Shown here: one piece after another, positions 8,892 through 17,820 of the stretch
Position numbering within the stretch: the first letter of the stretch is position 1
How the letters are laid out: each line of letters opens with the position of its first letter
Source of the DNA: Bacteriovoracaceae bacterium
GTDB taxonomy: Bacteria; Bdellovibrionota; Bacteriovoracia; Bacteriovoracales; Bacteriovoracaceae
Direction of reading: 5' to 3'
DNA: 64,000 nt
Assembly (NCBI GenBank): GCA_024711325.1
Contig: JANJTC010000005.1
Coordinates: 62,001 to 126,000, forward strand
The notes under the pieces: model-generated
The model's database searches: none
What the model was told of the DNA's origin: nothing
The model's input: only the letters and a program-made list of their open reading frames with translations
Made by a program: the position numbers and the translations under genes

Positions 8892-9371
8892 TCAACCTTC
8901 CTTTTCATGGAGCTTCCAGGCCTTCATGGTGAAAGGGTATTTCAGTATGAATTTTCTTAGCCACCTGTCATAGCGTCCCGTGAGAGTTAATAAATTAATG
9001 TGGATTACTGGAATAAGAGTGGAGTGAAATTTGTCAGGAGTGGATTTTGTACCACCTCCATCATAAACATAGTGGCTTATTAAGGGGAGGAAGAAAAAAA
9101 AGAAAACACCGATTAAAACCTCCAGTATAACCTTGAGTCCTAATCCAAAAATCCAGGTTTCATAGGCAGCAATGATGTAGAAGAAAAGTCCAATCATCAT
9201 ACCAATGGCATGCCACCAACGGATAATGGGATCCACGTGAATAAAATAAAACCAATCATTATAAGTTTCAAATTTTTCTGCGGGATAAAGTTGCTGGCGT
9301 TCCAGATGCATCTGGTGCAAATCTTTTGACGGCACTATTCGGGAGTATTCAGGAACAAGTTTGCTTTTCAT
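8892..9371 (-). CDS. Small membrane protein, possibly Mpo1/DUF962-like
   Basis: 159 residues with a soluble N-terminus, a FYFIHVDPIIRWWHAIG segment, about three membrane helices (around 55-115) and a LPLISHYVYDGG segment, then a soluble tail. The spacing of His residues (H in FIHVDP, H in WWHAIG, H in ISHYVY) recalls the Mpo1-like (DUF962) family, whose yeast member is an Fe(II) 2-hydroxy fatty acid dioxygenase. Similarity is judged by eye, so the family is tentative. The gene starts 25 bases after the stop of the protease-like gene, suggesting one transcript. Confidence 0.5.
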   Translation of the reverse strand: MKSKLVPEYSRIVPSKDLHQMHLERQQLYPAEKFETYNDWFYFIHVDPIIRWWHAIGMMIGLFFYIIAAYETWIFGLGLKVILEVLIGVFFFFFLPLISHYVYDGGGTKSTPDKFHSTLIPVIHINLLTLTGRYDRWLRKFILKYPFTMKAWKLHEKEG

Positions 9372-9396
9372 TACATAATTATAACTCAGATCCTAA

Positions 9397-10287
9397 CTAG
9401 TGTTTAGACCCAAAATAATAGACTCTTTGACCTAATTCCCGACCGTCTAAGGAGAGAAAGCGAACAAGCATTTTGGGACTGGCAGGTTTAGTTTTGACCT
9501 GAATGTGAAATATGTTTTCAGATACTCTTTCAATACTAATTCCTGGGACTTTTTGCCAAATTACCTGGGAAACCTGAACTTCAGGTGAAAAATCAAACTC
9601 GATCTGCATGACCTCATTAGAATCTAAACGATAGCGATTTAAGTGAGATTTAGGCATCCCTGTCACTTTGTCCGTAACTTCTTCGATGACTGGAACTTTA
9701 AACAGTGACAGTGAATCTTTTAAACTTACTCGATTCTTAATTAATTGACTGGCAAGGGCATTCCCACGAGTGTGCTCCCCTTGAACTAATCCCGCTCGCC
9801 AATAAGTTTTATACCTTCGAACGAAGGCCTGATCCTGATAAAAATCTTCACCAAAAAATTCGTCTGGTGAAAGTAAGTAGGAAAAGTAATCGGCGAGAGC
9901 TTCATGTACATCGGCCCGCATTTCTGGGCCACATAGATCGGACCTATACTGGCAAAGGAAAGCATGAAAGAGTTCGTGATTAATGACATCAATGGACTGA
10001 AGTCCATAATCTTTGACTCGTTGATTTGAACAGAAATGAACTTTATTATGAATAAAATTAAAACCTGTACGTAAACAATTGGCCTCCCCAATTGAAACTG
10101 TAATGTCTTGACTTAAGGGGCCTATTTCTTTTTCAAAAAAATTATAGGCCTGTATAAAGTATTTATTCAGTAGTTTTTGATCAACACGGAGACCTTGCGC
10201 GTTTTCTATAATAAGGCGTGAAGCCCCTTCTGTTTGAGCAGATATGTGGAGATTTATAAATAGTAGCAGTAAGAGGACATTCAGCAT
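9397..10287 (-). CDS. Secreted HExxH metalloprotease-like protein
   Basis: 296 residues. A signal peptide (MLNVLLLLLFINLHISA) is followed by a catalytic region with INHELFHAF (HExxH, near residue 104-108) and HEALADYFSYL downstream, where the Glu of EALADYF is the usual third zinc ligand of gluzincins. Nearby Cys (NCLRTG, FCSNQ, LCQY, LCGP) could form two disulfides. The C-terminal third has a beta-sandwich look. I infer an exported zinc peptidase. The substrate is unknown. Confidence 0.72.
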   Translation of the reverse strand: MLNVLLLLLFINLHISAQTEGASRLIIENAQGLRVDQKLLNKYFIQAYNFFEKEIGPLSQDITVSIGEANCLRTGFNFIHNKVHFCSNQRVKDYGLQSIDVINHELFHAFLCQYRSDLCGPEMRADVHEALADYFSYLLSPDEFFGEDFYQDQAFVRRYKTYWRAGLVQGEHTRGNALASQLIKNRVSLKDSLSLFKVPVIEEVTDKVTGMPKSHLNRYRLDSNEVMQIEFDFSPEVQVSQVIWQKVPGISIERVSENIFHIQVKTKPASPKMLVRFLSLDGRELGQRVYYFGSKH

Positions 10288-10359
10288 GATCTTGATTTAC
10301 ATGATTTAAGTTCAATGATCATGCTGAAAGTAACTACTCCATAAGGATTACATGCAGTC

Positions 10360-12276
10360 CTAAGCGACTGTTTCCATTGAGGAACCTTCGATTAAGGCCA
10401 CTAGCTCACTGGCCACATGTTCAAGTTCCAGGGCCTGCTTACTTAATTCAGTGGCTGCCACTGATGAATTCTGAGAAATATTTGTATTCTGTTGATTGGC
10501 CTGGTCTAGTTGAGACATAGCTGAAGTGATTTCCTGCACCCCTTTTGATTGTTCCTTGGAAGCAGTGGCAATTTCCATAACCATGCTATCAACCTTACTC
10601 ACGTTTTCCAGAATTTCGTCTAAGACCATATCGCATTTTTCGGCAGTTTTAATCCCAATGGAGAGTTTCTCTTTCCCTGTTTCTACCAGAACTTTAATTC
10701 GGCTTTGATTGTTAGTAATGATGTTTCCTACTTTTGATATACTTTGATCAAGAATAGAGGATATTTCGGTTGCTGCTTTGCCTGACATTGAAGCAAGGTT
10801 TCCAATTTCATCTGCCACCACCGAAAAACCTTGTCCATGTTCTCCTGCTCTAGCAGCTTCTACGGATGCATTAAAGGATAGGAGCTTCGTTTGAAAGACG
10901 ATTTCATTAATGACCTTGGTCCTTTCACCAATCGTGGCAATGACTGTGGCAATCTCTGAAAATTCTTTGTTGCTTTCCTCCATTTGCTCCATGATTTCCC
11001 GGTTGCTTCTTCCAATTTCCTGAATTGACTCAAGCATCTCCTCAACAGTTTGTTTTCCTCTGGCAGAAGCTTTCTGACTCTTGGCCGATTCATTCTTTGA
11101 GTTTTGAGCAGCATCTGAATTTTTTCCAACCATGGCATTTATCTCGTCAATTGCAGCTGAAGTTTGCTGGAGGCTTGACGCTTGTTCGTTAGAAGCTTCT
11201 GAAAGAATGACCGCACTTTTTTCGATGTCGTATGAAGCGGTTGCTACATGCTTGGATCCAACCAAGAGGTTACTCGCCACTGTGCGGAGAGATTTATTTA
11301 TATTGGATACCATTTGAAACACGATTACTGAGAGCAAAATTGTGATGAGAAGAAGACTCCCTCCCATGTACCATAGTTTTTTTTCAGATTGAGCGTGGGT
11401 TTCCTGGACTTCATTTAATAAGAAGTTGGTTTGATAATCAATCAATGCTCCAAGCTTGTTGACCGCCACTGTAGCCTCTGCAAAAAAATCATTTGGATTG
11501 ATTCCGAAATTTCCCTGATTGCCATTTTTTAGAATTACTTTTAGTGCTCTTGTTATTTCCGTCCATTCGCCAGAGCGCTGGAAATTTTCCAATAGTTCGG
11601 TGGCCTTGGCATCCAAGACGAGAGTTCGTGAAATTAAGGTCGAATCAACTGAACTCTTCAAGATCAGAATTCCATCTGAAATATCAGAAGTAATTCCCTT
11701 GTTATTTGCGAGAACTTTATTCATCTGGGCCCGCAGAAGGCCAGTGTTATCTTTAACTTCCTCCAAGGCAGCATGTGACTTCAGCCCAATTGCAATTTTT
11801 GTCAAATTAGTATCGTTGGCCGAATCCAGTCCAATCTTAATCAGGCGAGTGATAAAAGCTTTATATTTTTCCATAATAAGGGGATCAGCTATGTTTTTCC
11901 CTAGTACAAGTTCTCTTATCGCTGAGTGCTCCTTAAGACTGGCCTCTAACTCTTGTCTTAAATTCTCTGGAAGGTTCGCAAGAAAGAGAACATTTTTATA
12001 ATCATTGATTTTAATATCTGTGGCTTCCCATTGTTGACGAAGCTTAGCGGCATCAATCGCCCCTGAAGAAAAGGCAAAACTCATTCCTCTCTCTATTTGC
12101 ATCTGATGAATCAAAGGTGAAGCCTTACTGTAGAGCAGGACTTTTTTACTGACCTGAGAGGCGTCCTGATAAACATTCAGGATGTCATTCATCTGGTAGA
12201 GCGATACCAGCGCGAAACAAAGAAAGGGGAGAAAGGCAATGAAAACGATTTTCCATTTAAGACTTATATTTTTCAT
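10360..12276 (-). CDS. Methyl-accepting chemotaxis protein with NIT-type sensor
   Basis: 638 residues. TM1 is at about 10-29, followed by a periplasmic helical sensor that starts like the nitrate/nitrite-sensing NIT domain ([15 protein letters not shown] near 52-66), TM2 near 300-322 and a long cytoplasmic helical hairpin. The signalling tip reads [21 protein letters not shown] with [16 protein letters not shown] after it (around 455-495), which is the canonical MCP core. A clear HAMP module is not visible between TM2 and the methylation helices. There is no CheR-tether pentapeptide at the C-terminus. No che genes are adjacent. The ATG follows AAAGGAATT. Confidence 0.9.
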   Translation of the reverse strand: MKNISLKWKIVFIAFLPFLCFALVSLYQMNDILNVYQDASQVSKKVLLYSKASPLIHQMQIERGMSFAFSSGAIDAAKLRQQWEATDIKINDYKNVLFLANLPENLRQELEASLKEHSAIRELVLGKNIADPLIMEKYKAFITRLIKIGLDSANDTNLTKIAIGLKSHAALEEVKDNTGLLRAQMNKVLANNKGITSDISDGILILKSSVDSTLISRTLVLDAKATELLENFQRSGEWTEITRALKVILKNGNQGNFGINPNDFFAEATVAVNKLGALIDYQTNFLLNEVQETHAQSEKKLWYMGGSLLLITILLSVIVFQMVSNINKSLRTVASNLLVGSKHVATASYDIEKSAVILSEASNEQASSLQQTSAAIDEINAMVGKNSDAAQNSKNESAKSQKASARGKQTVEEMLESIQEIGRSNREIMEQMEESNKEFSEIATVIATIGERTKVINEIVFQTKLLSFNASVEAARAGEHGQGFSVVADEIGNLASMSGKAATEISSILDQSISKVGNIITNNQSRIKVLVETGKEKLSIGIKTAEKCDMVLDEILENVSKVDSMVMEIATASKEQSKGVQEITSAMSQLDQANQQNTNISQNSSVAATELSKQALELEHVASELVALIEGSSMETVA

Positions 12277-12779
12277 TCAGAAATTCCTTTTAAATTGTTT
12301 TACTTAACTCTTTTCGAGGAATCTTGAGGTTCTCTTAAGGTTGAAAAAGATGATATTGGACAGGTAGTTTTTGAGAGGATTAATCAGGTTTCATTAGAGT
12401 AATAGGAGAAATTAGCGGGCCGAAAGGTACTCGATACCTTTTATTACTTTGTTTCATCTAATTGATTCGACTCTTATTCAAATATATCATTACGATCAAG
12501 GCGACGAGGATTTGATTGTTCTCAAATTTAATGTTTGCGTGAGTTCAGTTGCTCCATGCTGAGAAGTTTAGCTTCAGGATGAGGCAGTCTTTAAGTCAAA
12601 TTATCTGAAGGAGCAGGAACTGAAGTTAACATGGTAGAGATAGGAATCGGTGAGATGAAATTTTTCGAAGTGTCGCTAATTTTTTCTATCTATGGAAGAT
12701 GGCAAACGAACGTGTGATGGACAGTGGTATTCTAAAACAGTCAGAGAGATAGAAGTAAAAATTCTTGAGCGAATGACCG
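12277..12779. other. Gene-poor intergenic stretch before higBA
   Basis: About 500 bases with no convincing gene. Short open frames exist, but none has a ribosome site, biased composition or a recognisable product. It contains one REP-like hairpin (12423-12441), and the higBA promoter begins at its right edge. The sequence is AT-rich compared with the flanking housekeeping genes. Confidence 0.5.
12421..12442. repeat. REP-like palindrome, copy 1
   Basis: CGAAAGGTA - CTCGA - TACCTTTTA: a 7-base stem with a five-base loop. It shares the CGAAAGGT..TACCTTTTA frame with the element after asnB (21803-21825) and the core with the one at 25308-25336. All are intergenic. Confidence 0.45.
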
Positions 12780-12813
12780 TTGACGGGTATACCTTTTGGT
12801 GGTATATTGAGGC
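12780..12813 (+). promoter_or_regulatory. higBA promoter with overlapping inverted repeat
   Basis: TTGACG at 12780-12785 and TATATT at 12803-12808 are separated by exactly 17 bases, a strong sigma-70 type promoter. An inverted repeat TATACC (12788-12793) - seven bases - GGTATA (12801-12806) covers the spacer and the -10 box, the expected place for autorepression by the HigA antitoxin. The predicted transcript start falls at or next to the HigB ATG at 12814, so the mRNA would have almost no leader. Confidence 0.65.
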
Positions 12814-13104
12814 ATGGCGATTGCTGGTTTTGCAGATGATAAGATTCAAGAATTCTTTTATACAGGTAAAATCCCACCTAAGGCTGGATGGAGATCTGTT
12901 AACTCTATAGTTAGAAGAAAACTGGACATGCTCCATTACTCCCATGTCTTGTTGGATTTACGCTCTCCCCCGGGTAATCGTCTTGAAGAATTAAAAGGTA
13001 ACTTGAAAGGATTCTACAGCATTAGAATCATTGACCAATGGAGAATTATTTTTCAATGGACAAGTCAGGGGCCGACTGAAGTGGACATAGTTGATTACCA
13101 TTAA
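12814..13104 (+). CDS. higB: HigB-type toxin, RelE superfamily
   Basis: 96 residues and a good match in length and shape to the HigB / plasmid-maintenance killer family: IQEFFYTGKIP near the start, a helical middle, then NLKGFYSIRIIDQWRIIFQW, where the Arg and the WRI/F.W strand are the usual mRNA-interferase core. It ends in DIVDYH, the typical family C-terminus (VDYH). HigB toxins cleave mRNA on the ribosome. The toxin gene precedes the antitoxin, the normal order for higBA. The antitoxin ATG is ten bases after the stop. Only a poor binding site precedes the ATG, fitting leaderless translation. Confidence 0.88.
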   Translation: MAIAGFADDKIQEFFYTGKIPPKAGWRSVNSIVRRKLDMLHYSHVLLDLRSPPGNRLEELKGNLKGFYSIRIIDQWRIIFQWTSQGPTEVDIVDYH

Positions 13105-13114
13105 CGAGGATTTT

Positions 13115-13420
13115 ATGAAGATAAAACGTTTTACTAGAAGACCCACTACTCCTGGAGAAATTCTTAAAGAAGAATATCTTATTCCTCTTGGACTGACTCA
13201 AAAGATTGTTGCTGATCACCTTGGAATTGATATCAAAGTAATTAATCGTCTTGTGAATGGGAAGACATCTGTTTCCTCCGAACTGGCATTAAAACTTGCT
13301 TCGGCTTTTGATACTTCTCCTGAGTTTTGGTTGAATGCTCAGCTTACTGTAAATCTATTTGATGCTCAGAATGAGATGAGAGACAGTGAGCTACCCGGCA
13401 AACTTAACAAGGCTGGTTAA
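13115..13420 (+). CDS. higA: HigA-type antitoxin, XRE-family HTH
   Basis: 101 residues from the ATG at 13115, chosen over an upstream in-frame TTG because ACGAGGA lies just before it. The protein has the HigA layout: RRPTTPGEILKEEYL, then the helix-turn-helix LTQKIVADHLGIDIKVINRLVNG, then LALKLASAFDTSPEFWLNAQ. It neutralises HigB and should repress its own promoter through the inverted repeat at 12788-12806. The C-terminus is somewhat longer than in short homologues. Confidence 0.9.
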   Translation: MKIKRFTRRPTTPGEILKEEYLIPLGLTQKIVADHLGIDIKVINRLVNGKTSVSSELALKLASAFDTSPEFWLNAQLTVNLFDAQNEMRDSELPGKLNKAG

Positions 13421-13426
13421 GTTAAA

Positions 13427-13721
13427 ATGAAGTTATTTCTTATTTTATTCATTCCCAAAGCTTACTCAGTGGAGTGCGAGTGGTGGCAGAGTAAGGTATC
13501 GGTTTCTGATGTGGTTAAGCATGTCTGGGTGGGTTGTTGAAGTAACTCCAGATGGGAAAGTATATGAATCCCCTCAAAAAAAGTTAATATTGCCAGATTC
13601 AGCATCAGAAAAAGACGAAGATTTTGCTAATCACATAGAGAGTAATTATCAAAATCCAAAATCATATAAAGCTTCTTATCCGAAACTCTATGATTTTTTT
13701 AAGCAGAGGTATCCTTTATGA
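13427..13721 (+). pseudogene. Small secreted protein gene broken by a frameshift
   Basis: An ATG at 13427, six bases after the higA stop, opens a frame with a signal peptide and a CEWWQSKVSVSDVVKH segment that stops at 13538-13540 after 37 residues. The overlapping frame +1 (open from at least 13509) continues for 62 residues as WVVEVTPDGKVYESPQ and on to 13721. Skipping one base in the TGGGTGGG run near 13526-13533 would join them into one protein of about 97 residues. I therefore read this as one gene with a one-base insertion. Programmed frameshifting or a sequencing error cannot be excluded. The CEWWQ motif is, from memory, a feature of small secreted proteins in related bacteria. Confidence 0.5.
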
Positions 13722-14155
13722 GACTGACTTTCTGGCTATTCCTATTTGTTGTTTCTTGCACGTCAAATAATTCATTGTCTAGTAAGGATAGATATGAAGT
13801 AATGAATGATTTATGGCAAAATAAAGCAAATAAATCAGAAGTGATCTCAGCTTTAGGAACTAATTATCAGATCGCTCCTAGCGGCATTACTTACTCATTT
13901 CCGACTTTCAATTATCCGAAGAGCGGTCATTTTTTTAATGAGGCCAATCAACTTATCATTCAATTTATCTTTCTTGAGGAGAGTGAATTTGAAATCTTTA
14001 AAGATAAAATTAAATGCCCATGGAATGTTGAAAAAAAGATGGTTTCTTCTGGTCACACAGTAAAGACTATCGAACACGGTACATGTAAAAGCTTAAATAT
14101 TAAATATACATATCCGTCGAATCTAAATACGTATGAAATCCGTTGGGAAAAATAA
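13718..14155 (+). CDS. Small lipoprotein of unknown function
   Basis: 145 residues. A hydrophobic signal ending in the lipobox VVSC (Cys near residue 14) marks it as a lipoprotein. The mature domain (SKDRYEVMNDLW, SEVISALGTNYQ) looks like a small BamE/SmpA-type fold, but that is only a visual impression. It overlaps the preceding frame by four bases (ATGA) and so belongs to the higBA transcript. Its stop codon is only two bases from the 3' end of the convergent tRNA. The region is markedly AT-rich. Confidence 0.7.
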   Translation: MRLTFWLFLFVVSCTSNNSLSSKDRYEVMNDLWQNKANKSEVISALGTNYQIAPSGITYSFPTFNYPKSGHFFNEANQLIIQFIFLEESEFEIFKDKIKCPWNVEKKMVSSGHTVKTIEHGTCKSLNIKYTYPSNLNTYEIRWEK

Positions 14156-14157
14156 GA

Positions 14158-14234
14158 TGGTGGGACTAACAGGACTTGAACCTGTAACCACCCGGTTATG
14201 AGCCGGGAGCTCTAACCAGTTGAGCTATAGTCCC
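14158..14234 (-). tRNA. tRNA with CAU anticodon (Ile2 or elongator Met)
   Basis: A full cloverleaf of 77 bases with the CCA end encoded. Acceptor GGGACTA pairs with TAGTCCC, D stem GCTC/GAGC, anticodon stem CCCGG/CCGGG around loop CTCATAA (anticodon CAU), variable loop TGGTT, T stem ACAGG/CCTGT, discriminator A. The GGCTCATAACC anticodon arm and TTCAAGT T-loop lean toward the lysidine-modified tRNA-Ile2 rather than elongator Met. The initiator is unlikely because the acceptor has a standard first pair and the anticodon stem lacks the three G-C pairs in the right orientation. Its 3' end faces the higBA islet. Confidence 0.92.
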
Positions 14235-14381
14235 ACATAAAAATCGAGACTTTAATTTACTTGATCCACTAACTCTTGCCAAGAATCAGTTTTGGCTTTT
14301 TCTGGGTATAAAATGGCTTAAGACGCGCTATTTCAAGGCTTTGGGCGAGATTTCGCCTCTCGGCTGTGTTAGAACTAGGAA

Positions 14382-15164
14382 ATGAAAACAACAATTCAAT
14401 TTCACAAATACTCTGGAAATGGGAACGACTTCGTGGTTTTGGACCATCCGACTTATGAAGTTACCTCGGAATTAGTTAAATCTCTGTGTGACCGGCACTT
14501 TGGTGTGGGGGCAGATGGGGTTTTGGTTTTAACTTCGGCCGAAGGTGTTGATGGGTGCATGCAAATCTTCAATGCTGATGGTGGAGAGGCCGAGATGTGT
14601 GGCAATGGTATTCGTTGTCTGGTGACTTATCTGGATCACCTGCAGAAGGCCAAGAAAGACATTTATAAGATTAAAACCATGAACGGACTTTATGAGGTCA
14701 CTCGTAGGGATGGTGCCTTCGCTGTTGAGATGTCTGAGATTAAGGATAAAAATCTTTATGATCTTTCCCTCTTTAATGAGTACAACCGGGCCTTTTACAT
14801 CAATACTGGCGTACCACACTTGGTGTTCTTGGTTCATGATGTAAAACGCATTGATATCAAATCCCGCGCTCCTCAGTACCGCTTTCATAAACTCTTCCCT
14901 AATGGAACCAACGTGAGTTTTGTTCAGATCCTGGAAGGTGATCAGGTGGCCTATGTGCGCACTTATGAGCGAGGGGTGGAAGATGAAACTCATTCTTGTG
15001 GCACGGGATTAACGGCGGCAGGGATGGCGCTTAATTTCTGGAATGGCTGGAAAGAAAATATCACGCTTAAGACTTTGGGCGGAACTCAGAGAGTCTTCAT
15101 TGGGGATAAGGTTTATTATTCAGGGGAAGTGACGGCCTGTTTTCAAGGCGAGTTTTATCTGTGA
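14382..15164 (+). CDS. dapF: Diaminopimelate epimerase
   Basis: Interconverts LL- and meso-diaminopimelate for peptidoglycan and lysine synthesis. 260 residues, close to the family norm. The N-terminal KYSGNGNDFVVLDH, the first catalytic Cys in AEMCGNGIRCL (about residue 73) and the second in HSCGTGLTAA (about 206) are all intact, as is the GTNVSFVQ segment and RTYERGVEDET. Its stop overlaps the GTG start of tlyA by four bases, so they form one operon. Confidence 0.96.
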   Translation: MKTTIQFHKYSGNGNDFVVLDHPTYEVTSELVKSLCDRHFGVGADGVLVLTSAEGVDGCMQIFNADGGEAEMCGNGIRCLVTYLDHLQKAKKDIYKIKTMNGLYEVTRRDGAFAVEMSEIKDKNLYDLSLFNEYNRAFYINTGVPHLVFLVHDVKRIDIKSRAPQYRFHKLFPNGTNVSFVQILEGDQVAYVRTYERGVEDETHSCGTGLTAAGMALNFWNGWKENITLKTLGGTQRVFIGDKVYYSGEVTACFQGEFYL

Positions 15165-15880
15165 AAGAGCGGATTGATAAAGTCCTGGCCGATAAGGGAC
15201 TGGTGAGTAGTCGCTCACAGGCCAAGAGCATGATTGAAAATGGGGACGTGACTGTTAACGGTGTTGTGATTAAGAAGGCCGGTGAACAGATTGATCCTGA
15301 GGCCAAAATTGAAGTCACCTCTGTTCAGTTTGTGGGCCGTGGGGCCTTGAAGCTTGAGAAGGCCTTGAGTGAATTTAAAATTTCCGTTCAAGATAAGATT
15401 TTTGCAGACGTAGGTGCCAGCACTGGTGGTTTTACAGAAGTGCTTCTCAATCACGGGGCACGCAAAGTATTTGCTATCGATGTAGGACATGATCAGCTCG
15501 CGCAAAAGTTAAGAGCTGATCCTCGAGTGATTAATATGGAAGGCACTAACATTCGCGAGCTGAATGGTCTACCGGAGTTAGCTGATGGAGCGGTCATGGA
15601 TTTATCCTTTATCTCTATTACTAAAGTTTTGGATGCGGTTAAAACTCTTTTAAAACCGGGTAGTGATTTGATTGTGCTGATTAAGCCGCAGTTTGAAGCT
15701 GGTCGTGAGCGGCTGCCTAAAGACAATGTGATTAAGGATGCCAAACTTCAAAAGACGATTCTGGATGAAGTGGTGAGCTTTGCTATTCAGAATGGCTGGA
15801 TTCATCATGGCACGATTGATTCACCGATTGAAGGCAAGCTTGGTAATAAAGAATTCCTGAGCTGGTTTACCAGACCCTAG
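15161..15880 (+). CDS. tlyA: TlyA-family rRNA methyltransferase
   Basis: 239 residues. An S4 RNA-binding domain at about 1-60 (ERIDKVLADKGLVSSRSQAK, DVTVNG) is followed by a Rossmann methyltransferase with the SAM motif DVGASTGGFTE near residue 83, AIDVGHDQLA and MDLSFISI. TlyA enzymes 2'-O-methylate 16S and 23S rRNA cytidines. Some members were earlier called hemolysins. Starts with GTG in the dapF stop (GTGA overlap). The end overlaps the convergent barrel gene by four bases. Confidence 0.93.
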   Translation: MKERIDKVLADKGLVSSRSQAKSMIENGDVTVNGVVIKKAGEQIDPEAKIEVTSVQFVGRGALKLEKALSEFKISVQDKIFADVGASTGGFTEVLLNHGARKVFAIDVGHDQLAQKLRADPRVINMEGTNIRELNGLPELADGAVMDLSFISITKVLDAVKTLLKPGSDLIVLIKPQFEAGRERLPKDNVIKDAKLQKTILDEVVSFAIQNGWIHHGTIDSPIEGKLGNKEFLSWFTRP

Positions 15881-17130
15881 AAATCAAAATCGTAACGAAC
15901 ATTCAGTGAATTGATGGTATTGCTCTCTGGCAGATCGCTCAAAGTTTTCCAAAGTTTATCTTTTTGATAAACGAAGTTGTAATCAAAGAAAAGATTCTGG
16001 CTGAGATTAAAGATGAGCTTCATATCATTGGAGAGATTTAAATCGTCGCCTTTAAGTTCCCAGGAAGCGAGATCCTGAAAAGGTCGCACCCATAAAAGAT
16101 TTTCAAAGGCCACGCGTTCGTTGATTCGAGTCTTGAAAGCTAAACGTAGGCCATGGCGAAGGCCATTGGTTTCTTTCACACTCTCAGTGCCATCGGCCGC
16201 AACAACATCTGTCTCGCGCATGTCATAGAGGGGAATGTAGGAGAGGTCCATGTATTCCCAGGTATCGGATTCATACAAGTGCCAGGTAAAACCAATCGGG
16301 CCCACTTGCCAATGATGCTTAGGGGTAGCGAATTCACTGAAGCGCTGAGAATTATAGTTCACCAGAGATAAAGATGAGATGGAAGAAGTCAGGTGATGAA
16401 TCACAAACTGTGCTTGTCCCGTGGTACTTCTGGTTGAAATGGATTCTTTAGTCACCGGATCTTTGAGTTTAGTCTGTTGTTGTTCAAACTGAGTCTGAAG
16501 ACGGTACTTGGAAGCAATATTCCCCCCTCGTAATCCATAACGTAAGCTCTCACCTTCGTTAATTGACTGGCGAGTGAAGGGCGAAGCATAAAGTGAGATG
16601 CGGTAATCTCTTAAGTCTCTTTCGAGTTGATCCTTATTCAGGGTCTTTTCAATAAAGAGTTTTCTCCTCTCAGGTCCCACGGTCTTAATTAAATCCCGCT
16701 CAGTTAATCTTTGGGGAAGATCAGATTTAACCAAGAAAGGATCGGGACCGGGACTCACTTTTTTCACAGGCTCATCAATGGAGTGCCTTTGATTTCTAAG
16801 ATCAGCGATCGGAATCGGTATCTCACGGTCGGCCAGACCTGTGATGGTGTAAAAATAATCCAGTGAAAAAGCTTCTGCATTAGGAACGCGGTAAACCCGC
16901 CAGTAAGAAACTTCCGATGTCACCTTTAGGCAAATGGCCCGGGCAGCGTGGCCCACGGTATCGCTTGAAAGTTTAGCGTGGTCATTGCGAAGAATACCGT
17001 CTTCAATGCCTCGGTTAAGCATTACGATATTGTCTGGTAAGACTCGAAGAATTTTTACGTTAGTTAATCTTTCAAAGGGCTCAAGTGCTAGAGCAGAGAA
17101 AGAAAAAAGAACTCCCAAAATGATCCACAT
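15877..17130 (-). CDS. Outer-membrane beta-barrel-like protein
   Basis: 417 residues. A signal peptide (MWIILGVLFSFSALA) is followed by an N-terminal soluble part of about 110 residues, a charged linker with many Arg/Lys/Asp (about 110-190) and a C-terminal half of alternating aromatic/polar strands (WQVGPIGFTWHLYES, MDLSYIPLYD, LFFDYNFVYQ). It ends in RYDFDF, the C-terminal aromatic pattern recognised by the BAM complex. This resembles DUF481-like barrels. Thirty-nine bases separate its ATG from the apt stop, so both are probably on one transcript. Confidence 0.72.
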   Translation of the reverse strand: MWIILGVLFSFSALALEPFERLTNVKILRVLPDNIVMLNRGIEDGILRNDHAKLSSDTVGHAARAICLKVTSEVSYWRVYRVPNAEAFSLDYFYTITGLADREIPIPIADLRNQRHSIDEPVKKVSPGPDPFLVKSDLPQRLTERDLIKTVGPERRKLFIEKTLNKDQLERDLRDYRISLYASPFTRQSINEGESLRYGLRGGNIASKYRLQTQFEQQQTKLKDPVTKESISTRSTTGQAQFVIHHLTSSISSLSLVNYNSQRFSEFATPKHHWQVGPIGFTWHLYESDTWEYMDLSYIPLYDMRETDVVAADGTESVKETNGLRHGLRLAFKTRINERVAFENLLWVRPFQDLASWELKGDDLNLSNDMKLIFNLSQNLFFDYNFVYQKDKLWKTLSDLPESNTINSLNVRYDFDF

Positions 17131-17169
17131 AAATTTAAGTGTAATCGATTTCGGGAGGATTAAAAGAGT

Positions 17170-17670
17170 TTAGTAATTGAGGACAGAAACTACCGGAAGA
17201 CCTTGTTCTTTAAACTGATTTAAAAAAGTCAGGTTAATGAGTAGGGACATGGCCTTGACTTCCAAATTGTTTTTGGCGCACAAGTTCGCCGCGGCCTTAA
17301 GAGTTCCGCCAGTGGCCAGTACATCATCGACCAGCACCACTCGGCCTGGTTTATCTTCTTTAATCATCTCGAGGGTGTCAGTACCATATTCAAGCTGATA
17401 AGTTTCAGCAATCACCGGAGGAGGAAGTTTGCCTTTCTTTCTCATCGGAATGAAGCCTTTCCCTTTTAATTGGGCCATAGCAGCACCTAAAATAAATCCA
17501 CGGGCCTCAATTCCCACTACATAATCGATTTGCGACCAGTCAATATTTTGGGACATAGCTTCTATCACTTCAGAAAAACGTTCCTGAAGCAAGGGAGTGA
17601 TGTCTTTAAAAATGATTCCTTGCTTCGGAAAATCAGGGATATTCCGGATATGGGATTCAAATGGGTGCAT
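17170..17670 (-). CDS. apt: Adenine phosphoribosyltransferase
   Basis: Salvages adenine to AMP using PRPP. The ATG at 17668-17670 is chosen over an in-frame TTG further upstream because AGGAG lies five bases before it and the product then begins MHPFESHIRNIPDFP, as family members do. 166 residues. The PRPP-binding motif VVLVDDVLATGGTLKAA is near residues 117-133, with YVVGIEARGFILG before it. Confidence 0.95.
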   Translation of the reverse strand: MHPFESHIRNIPDFPKQGIIFKDITPLLQERFSEVIEAMSQNIDWSQIDYVVGIEARGFILGAAMAQLKGKGFIPMRKKGKLPPPVIAETYQLEYGTDTLEMIKEDKPGRVVLVDDVLATGGTLKAAANLCAKNNLEVKAMSLLINLTFLNQFKEQGLPVVSVLNY

Positions 17671-17820
17671 AAGGGCTCCTGGGATAGGGATAAGGGCCAA
17701 ACTTATAAGTTTCTTTAGAAAAAATCAATCTAAGTGTCATTTAAAGTTATTTTATAACTTTCATTTCTTTCTCTAGTATCTACCTCCGCAGGTATTCTCC
17801 TGCATCCTTGGTGGCACAAT

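Noticed and set aside
12676..12945. Several 60-90 codon open frames around the higBA promoter
   Set aside because: They overlap each other on both strands, lack ribosome sites and conflict with the promoter and higB.
14158..14234. Calling the tRNA initiator Met
   Set aside because: The acceptor begins with a paired G-C-type end and the anticodon stem lacks the three consecutive G-C pairs of initiators; Ile2 or elongator Met fit better.
12277..14234. Complete integrated prophage or ICE
   Set aside because: No integrase, phage structural gene or convincing attachment repeat is visible; only a small accessory islet can be supported.
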